DNA from: Pseudodesulfovibrio sp. zrk46
GTDB taxonomy: Bacteria > Desulfobacterota > Desulfovibrionia > Desulfovibrionales > Desulfovibrionaceae
DNA: 64,000 bases
NCBI RefSeq assembly: GCF_012516435.1
Contig: NZ_CP051216.1
Span: 4,018,343-4,082,342, forward strand
Direction: 5' to 3'
Shown here: positions 59,930 through 64,000 of the stretch, one piece after another
How the letters are laid out: every line of letters begins with the position of its first letter
Numbering within the stretch: the first letter of the stretch is position 1
Translations under genes and position numbers: made by a program
Notes under the pieces: generated by a model
What the model saw: the letters and a program-made list of their open reading frames with translations, nothing else
The model's database searches: none
What the model was told of the DNA's origin: nothing

Positions 59930-60307
59930 CTAACGCTTTCCGTCGTTATGATGAATCTTGGAGCGGGTCTTGGCAGTATTTTTTGAGAGATGAGTGTAGC
60001 GATTCAGGGCCATTTTGGTAAAATCGTCGAGGATGTACGGCAGATCGGATTCATTCCAAGCAAATTGGAACAACGGCCGCTCCCGAAGAGTGTCTGTGAG
60101 GACATAGCCACACCTTTCTGACGGATTCAGCTGCACATCTTCCAAACTGACATGCTCTCCCTTGCCAACAAGACGGTCGAAGAGCCGATACATGGTCATG
60201 GAATAGAATTTCTTTACATCCTCCGTAGACTCTGCCTTATGCATCTTCTCCCGAAAACCATGCATCATTTCATTCCGTAGTTTGGAATATGACGATTGCC
60301 TTGTCAT
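59930..60307 (-). CDS. Hypothetical protein
   Basis: 125 residues, polar, without signal peptide. Two helix-rich stretches (SYSKLRNEMMHGFREK, EDVKKFYSMTMYRLFDRL) are followed by PSERCGYVLTDTLRERPLFQ and a Lys/Arg/His-rich tail. No domain recognised. The start ATG at 60307 has the exact AGGAGG upstream, which decides it over a longer frame running into the intergenic region. Confidence 0.7.
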   Translation of the reverse strand: MTRQSSYSKLRNEMMHGFREKMHKAESTEDVKKFYSMTMYRLFDRLVGKGEHVSLEDVQLNPSERCGYVLTDTLRERPLFQFAWNESDLPYILDDFTKMALNRYTHLSKNTAKTRSKIHHNDGKR

Positions 60308-60642
60308 AACTACCTCCTTTCCCACAAATCGGGCACAGGCCCGGATTGTCTGATTCAACTTCAGTGTATCAACCAAGCCAAGGAGGAGTATTATTATATA
60401 TGCAAATGGGATTTTCGACTGCGGAATTATCAAAGCACCCCGTTGGGAGGGGCGTCGCTCACATTCAACGGCAGCAGAGAAACGCTGTAAAAACGTCGCG
60501 TTGAACACTCAATAAGAATGGGAAAATCATCCCCACACACAAAAACGGAGACTATTTATAGCCAGATTATAATTCCCAAACCCATTTAATCGGGTATTTT
60601 GGCGAAACTGGGCAAACCCTCAACCGTTAGGGAGTTACGAGA

Positions 60643-61038
60643 ATGCAGACGATTTCCTGGAATGACGACCTCAAACTGGGCATCAAGACTGTTGACAGCC
60701 AACACCGCCGCATAATCGGCATCGCCAACGAGTTCATCAACGCCGCAAACCAACGCAGCAATGGGGCCGCATTGTCCCACATCCTCACCCGACTCCGGGA
60801 GCAGGCAGTTGCCAATCTCTCGGTTGAAGAGCGCCTCATGGCACGCGCACGCTACAGTAGGCGCTCAGTCCGTTCTTTGGAGAATCAGCGTTTCAAGGTT
60901 GGCCTGAAGCGTCTCCAACGCCACCTGCACACAACAGGGGAAGCCACGGCACAGGACATCACCCAATTCAAGCAATCCCTGATCAACCACATTCGTGGAG
61001 CCAAACGAGCCGTCATCAGAAGCATTGTAGCTATCTAG
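60643..61038 (+). CDS. Hemerythrin-fold protein lacking most iron ligands
   Basis: 131 residues aligned over full length to bacteriohemerythrins: WNDDLKLGIKTVDSQHRRI opens and HIRGAKRAVI closes. Of the seven iron ligands, His21, Glu62 and His116 remain. The HF of the second helix is NL (Asn58). The HxxxH pair is Arg77 and Asn81. The terminal Asp is Lys121. The rest of the fold is kept, including EERLM and Phe84, so this is unlikely to bind a diiron site or oxygen normally. Function unknown; it may have been re-used as a sensor or scaffold. Confidence 0.8.
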   Translation: MQTISWNDDLKLGIKTVDSQHRRIIGIANEFINAANQRSNGAALSHILTRLREQAVANLSVEERLMARARYSRRSVRSLENQRFKVGLKRLQRHLHTTGEATAQDITQFKQSLINHIRGAKRAVIRSIVAI

Positions 61039-61075
61039 TCCTACCAATGCCTTCTGTTTTCGGGGGGAGAATAAG

Positions 61076-61102
61076 AAAGGCCGCCTTCACTGGCGGCCTT
61101 TT
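61076..61102 (+). terminator. Terminator
   Basis: AAAGGCCGCC-TTCACT-GGCGGCCTTTT after the hemerythrin-like gene. Confidence 0.88.
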
Positions 61103-61182
61103 GTATTGAAATCTAGATTAATTTTACTCTATTGCAAACAAGTGACTAGCAATAAGACGTCAATGGTAATCTCATTGAGAAT

Positions 61183-61758
61183 CTACGCAGCCCTCTTACG
61201 ACGAAACCCGACAAGTCCGACTAAACCGGACCCCAACAGCCAGACTGCACCAGGAATAGGGGTTGGACTAGTTTTGTCAAAAGTCCCGGACACTGCAAAC
61301 TCGCCCAAAGATTGAGTAAAAGTTCCATCAAAGAAAAATGACATATAGCCAAATTCTGGATGTTTATCCTGAAACACAGTTGGTCCTTCGATGGACCAAC
61401 CTTGTAAAGTATTTATAAACTTGGTGTATATAAGATTTTCAACGTACCCGTAAGTGTTTGGATATGATTTATTCATCAAAATCCCTTTACCTCCCCAAGC
61501 GACACCAGACTCGGGAACCCACAAATAGCCACCGTTAAGGTCAAAATCTACAAGCTTACTATCAGGACCAAATTCAACAGACATCTCCATTTGTGAAAAG
61601 CTATTATCCAGATTTTCGTAAGTTACTATTCCCGAATAACGACCAAAAAAAGCGGTATTATCGTCAATAGGTGACAAAGCAGCCATTGCCACGGATACTG
61701 TTGAAAATAGGATCAAAAAGGAAAAGATAGGAATGTACAACAATGGTCGATTCAGCAT
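61183..61758 (-). CDS. Exported protein with VPLPA/PEP-CTERM-like sorting signal
   Basis: 191 residues with a signal peptide (IPIFSFLILFSTVSVAMA) and a C-terminal tripartite sorting signal: PIPGAVWLLGSGLVGLVGF then RRKRAA. This is the type recognised by exosortase, which would anchor or export it to the surface. The mature middle is beta-rich with aromatic residues (YMSFFFDGTFTQ). The gene is AT-rich relative to its neighbours. Start ATG at 61758 has GGAGCACATTC. No exosortase lies in the window. Confidence 0.75.
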   Translation of the reverse strand: MLNRPLLYIPIFSFLILFSTVSVAMAALSPIDDNTAFFGRYSGIVTYENLDNSFSQMEMSVEFGPDSKLVDFDLNGGYLWVPESGVAWGGKGILMNKSYPNTYGYVENLIYTKFINTLQGWSIEGPTVFQDKHPEFGYMSFFFDGTFTQSLGEFAVSGTFDKTSPTPIPGAVWLLGSGLVGLVGFRRKRAA

Positions 61759-61917
61759 GAATGTGCTCCATAAGAACATGAGTAAGAAGATATAAATGTG
61801 AAAACGCAGCATAGAAGCAACAATCGACCCATAAGTACATTACACAATAATTTAAGTTATTTAGAAAAGAAACAGGCACTCGACCATCTGCAACAACTCA
61901 ACTGTCCGGAAAAAACA

Positions 61918-61951
61918 GAAAACCCTACACTGAGTAAGTGTAGGGTTTTTC
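61918..61951. terminator. Terminator
   Basis: GAAAACCCTACACT-GAGTA-AGTGTAGGGTTTTTC, downstream of the leftward TPR gene. Confidence 0.85.
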
Positions 61952-61998
61952 AAAATCGATACAACACATATGGTTGACGATATCGAGATAAAGCGAGT

Positions 61999-62529
61999 TT
62001 ATCCGACGCCGTCCCCGGCTTCGGTGATGGCACTTTCTACAGCTTGAGCGATAACATCCGGAGCATCTGTCATCCCTTGCTCCATCATGCCGATCTGGAG
62101 ATTCAGTTCTCTCTGAACTGCGATGGCCTGAGGGTTGAAATATTGTTTCCACAGGGCTGCAGCCTTTTCAGGTCTCTCCAAGCGGACCATGGTCAGCCCG
62201 AGATAGAGCATGGCGTCCTTATACTCACGATTGATACGCAGTGTCCGTTCGAATTCCAGTTTTGCCTGGCGGTATTTGCCAACTTTATACAGGCAAACCC
62301 CACAACGGTAGCGGATATCCGCATCGTTCTTTTCAGCGTCGATGCATTCCTTATATTTTTCGCGAGCCTCTTCCCATCGTTGATCCACATACAGTGAATT
62401 CGCCTCTTTCATGGTGTCGATGGTTTCGGCAGTGCCCGCAACAGGCTCGTCCAATTTTTCCTTTTTCACACGGCGGACCGCTCCAAACAGGAAATTGCGA
62501 CGGGATTTGTTAATCTTTTTCTCAGCCAT
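61999..62529 (-). CDS. TPR-containing protein
   Basis: 176 residues. A basic N-terminus (KKINKSRRNFLFGAVRRVKK) resembles a twin-arginine-type start without a following hydrophobic core. Three TPR units span ~residues 38-130 (EANSLYVDQRWEEAREKYKE, CLYKVGKYRQAKLEFERTL, AMLYLGLTMVRLERPEKAAA). Function unknown. Confidence 0.8.
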   Translation of the reverse strand: MAEKKINKSRRNFLFGAVRRVKKEKLDEPVAGTAETIDTMKEANSLYVDQRWEEAREKYKECIDAEKNDADIRYRCGVCLYKVGKYRQAKLEFERTLRINREYKDAMLYLGLTMVRLERPEKAAALWKQYFNPQAIAVQRELNLQIGMMEQGMTDAPDVIAQAVESAITEAGDGVG

Positions 62530-62637
62530 GAGAACCTCCGGTGGGCAAACATACCCGTTTCATCTACGGGGTCAACCTGCTGCGGGGAGGGAAATCAGAG
62601 TAGGAGGTCGCCTGCGGCTCCATTGTCAGGTGATTTT

Positions 62638-62800
62638 GCCTCTGGCGGCCAAAGGGCTATACCCTTTGGAATCCCTTTCTGCGCCTTTGGCGCACTACTA
62701 TCGCGCCGGAGGCGCATATGGGATTCCAAAGGCCCTCGGCCTTTGGCGGGTGCAGGGCGGTGCCCTGCTAGTTCAATCTTAATCGCCGCGAAGCGGCATC
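62638..62800. repeat. Structured intergenic repeat with nested hairpins
   Basis: Outer arms GGAATCCC and GGGATTCC enclose TGCGCCTTTGGCGCA and GCGCCGGAGGCGC. Flanking hairpins are CCAAAGGGCTATACCCTTTGG, split here as CCAAAGGG and CCCTTTGG, and GCAGGGC/GCCCTGC. It is a dense run of five inverted repeats in about 160 bases before the AOR gene, and resembles repeats that I recall as common in Desulfovibrio chromosomes. Confidence 0.6.
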
Positions 62801-62854
62801 CTATTTCCCTCTCTCTAATTGCCTTTTCATAGTGTTCATGGAATAAATCCGGCC

Positions 62855-64000
62855 ATGAGCAAATCCATCTGCGGCTGGACCGGAAAGGTCCTGCACATCG
62901 ACCTGACCACACGCGAAATGGCAGCCCAATATCCGGCTCGTCCCGTGTACGAAAAGTACCTGGGCGGCAAAGGACTGGCTGGCTATTACCTGCGCCCCTA
63001 CTGCACACTGGAAACAGAAGAACCGGACCTGCCTATTCTGGTTTTTGCCGGTCCTCTGACCGGCACCATCGCGCCGACATCCGGACGCGGAACCATCATG
63101 TCCCGTTCTCCACTTACTGGCGCCATATGTGACGCATCTGTAGGCGGAAAACTGCCTACACAGCTCAAACGGGCGGGTTGGGACGGCCTGATCATCACTG
63201 GCAGCAGCGATACACCGTGCGGCATTGAAATCGAAAACGATGACATTCGCATTGTGGAGACGGATTTGTGGGGCGAAACCTGTGACAAGGTCTTTGACCA
63301 ACTGGACGCCAAAGATCGCGCTGTCGCCACCATCGGCCCGGCTGCGGAGAACGGCGCACGTATCGCAGCCATCATGGTTGACCGCCACCATGCAGCGGGG
63401 CGCGGCGGCCTCGGACTGGTCTGGGCGCAGAAGAACCTGAAGTATCTTTCGGTCAAAGGGACCGGCAAAATCCGTATCCACGACAAGGAAGCGCTCAAGG
63501 AAGCACGGGAAGAAATATTCCGCCTCACGGCAGCCTCGCCTGTCCTGCTAGGTCAGCATGGATTCTCCTGCTGGGGAACAGGGTCGGTATACGACCTCAT
63601 GGATTCCCGCCGCATGATGCCTACGGACAACTTCCGCAACACCAGATTCCCGCAGGCGAGCAAGCTCAATGCCGCCGCATATCAGAAGGCATACACACCA
63701 CGAAAGCACGGCTGCAAAGGCTGCCACATCCTGTGCAAGAAGATCGCACAGGACGGACGCAGCATGCCGGAATTCGAAACCATGTCCCACTTTACCGCGC
63801 TCATCAACAATACGGACATGGATTTGGTCATGCAGGCTGGCGATCTGTGCAACAGATTGGGCATGGACACGATTTCCGCCGGGGCTACGCTTGCCTGCTA
63901 CCGCGAAATCACTGGCGAAGATTTTACACCGCGTACTCTGATCAAGGCACTCTACGACATGGCCGAAGGTGGCTATCTGGGACAAGGATCATACGACTTC
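62855..64000 (+). CDS. Aldehyde:ferredoxin oxidoreductase (tungsten enzyme), 3' end cut
   Basis: 382 codons are visible of a family usually ~580-620 residues. The N-terminal domain opens GWTGKVLHIDLTTREM and continues LVFAGPLTGTIAPTSGRGT and VGGKLPTQLKRAGWDG. HGCKGCHILC supplies three cysteines of the [4Fe-4S] cluster next to tungstopterin; the fourth lies outside. It oxidises aldehydes to acids with ferredoxin as acceptor, probably served by the ferredoxin at 55.4 kb. No clear ribosome binding site before the ATG at 62855. Confidence 0.93.
   Translation, partial: MSKSICGWTGKVLHIDLTTREMAAQYPARPVYEKYLGGKGLAGYYLRPYCTLETEEPDLPILVFAGPLTGTIAPTSGRGTIMSRSPLTGAICDASVGGKLPTQLKRAGWDGLIITGSSDTPCGIEIENDDIRIVETDLWGETCDKVFDQLDAKDRAVATIGPAAENGARIAAIMVDRHHAAGRGGLGLVWAQKNLKYLSVKGTGKIRIHDKEALKEAREEIFRLTAASPVLLGQHGFSCWGTGSVYDLMDSRRMMPTDNFRNTRFPQASKLNAAAYQKAYTPRKHGCKGCHILCKKIAQDGRSMPEFETMSHFTALINNTDMDLVMQAGDLCNRLGMDTISAGATLACYREITGEDFTPRTLIKALYDMAEGGYLGQGSYDF

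Overview
The window reads as a chromosome segment of a sulfate-reducing delta-proteobacterium of the Desulfovibrio / Pseudodesulfovibrio group. The clearest marker is a ferredoxin nearly identical, as I recall that sequence, to D. africanus ferredoxin III. Supporting signs are a tungsten-type aldehyde:ferredoxin oxidoreductase, selenocysteine machinery (selA, selB) with a selenoprotein that uses it, a rubredoxin, a SulP anion transporter, CxxCH-containing sensor kinases and a cobalamin riboswitch in front of the anaerobic ribonucleotide reductase. Base composition is moderate, with local AT-rich islands at 3.6-5.2 kb and 61.2-61.9 kb. No rRNA, IS element or CRISPR array was seen. Both window edges cut a gene (ruvC on the left, the AOR gene on the right).

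Layout. 0-3.4 kb: ruvC, yebC, rlmE and a CgeB-type glycosyltransferase. 3.4-5.5 kb: tRNA-Ala followed by an AT-rich insertion with a retron: promoter, structured RNA region, an unannotated 59-residue ORF and a reverse transcriptase with the retron-specific NAxxH and VTG motifs. 5.6-16.6 kb: surE, a fused NDP-forming acyl-CoA synthetase, several periplasmic binding proteins (one a pseudogene), a heme-motif histidine kinase with an inverted receiver-kinase partner, and a CPBP protease. 16.8-26.6 kb: rubredoxin, murA, tRNA-His, a SYLF lipoprotein, selB, a VOC protein, the folC-selA-M18 peptidase operon and tRNA-Arg.

26.9-36.4 kb holds a polyamine region. A leftward operon speA - carboxyspermidine dehydrogenase - carboxyspermidine decarboxylase - speB - GNAT/nitrilase fusion gives a complete arginine to agmatine to putrescine to spermidine route that needs no S-adenosylmethionine decarboxylase. 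It faces a rightward pair, a GNAT/RimK-type ATP-grasp fusion and a SET-domain protein. 36.6-43.1 kb: katG, a SulP transporter, and a double-cubane-cluster reductase with its ATP-dependent activase. 43.5-46.2 kb: cobalamin riboswitch, nrdD and a small coiled-coil gene. 46.3-50.8 kb: a CsaA-like protein, an AraC regulator, a Tat-exported ferredoxin-type subunit with a membrane cytochrome b under a CsoR-family-like operator, and citrate synthase.

50.9-64 kb: NAD kinase; a DsrE-like selenoprotein whose in-frame UGA is followed by a SECIS-type hairpin; HEAT-like, TPR and YkgJ genes; the 7Fe-type ferredoxin; an M29 aminopeptidase; a MoeA-binding-protein fusion; a cysteine hydrolase; a hemerythrin-fold protein that has lost four of seven iron ligands; a VPLPA/PEP-CTERM-like surface protein; a TPR protein; and the start of an aldehyde:ferredoxin oxidoreductase. 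Two highly structured intergenic repeats lie at 57.1 and 62.6 kb. The most promising possibly undescribed items are the retron with its small ORF and no obvious effector, the degenerate hemerythrin, and the GNAT/ATP-grasp plus SET pair beside the polyamine operon.
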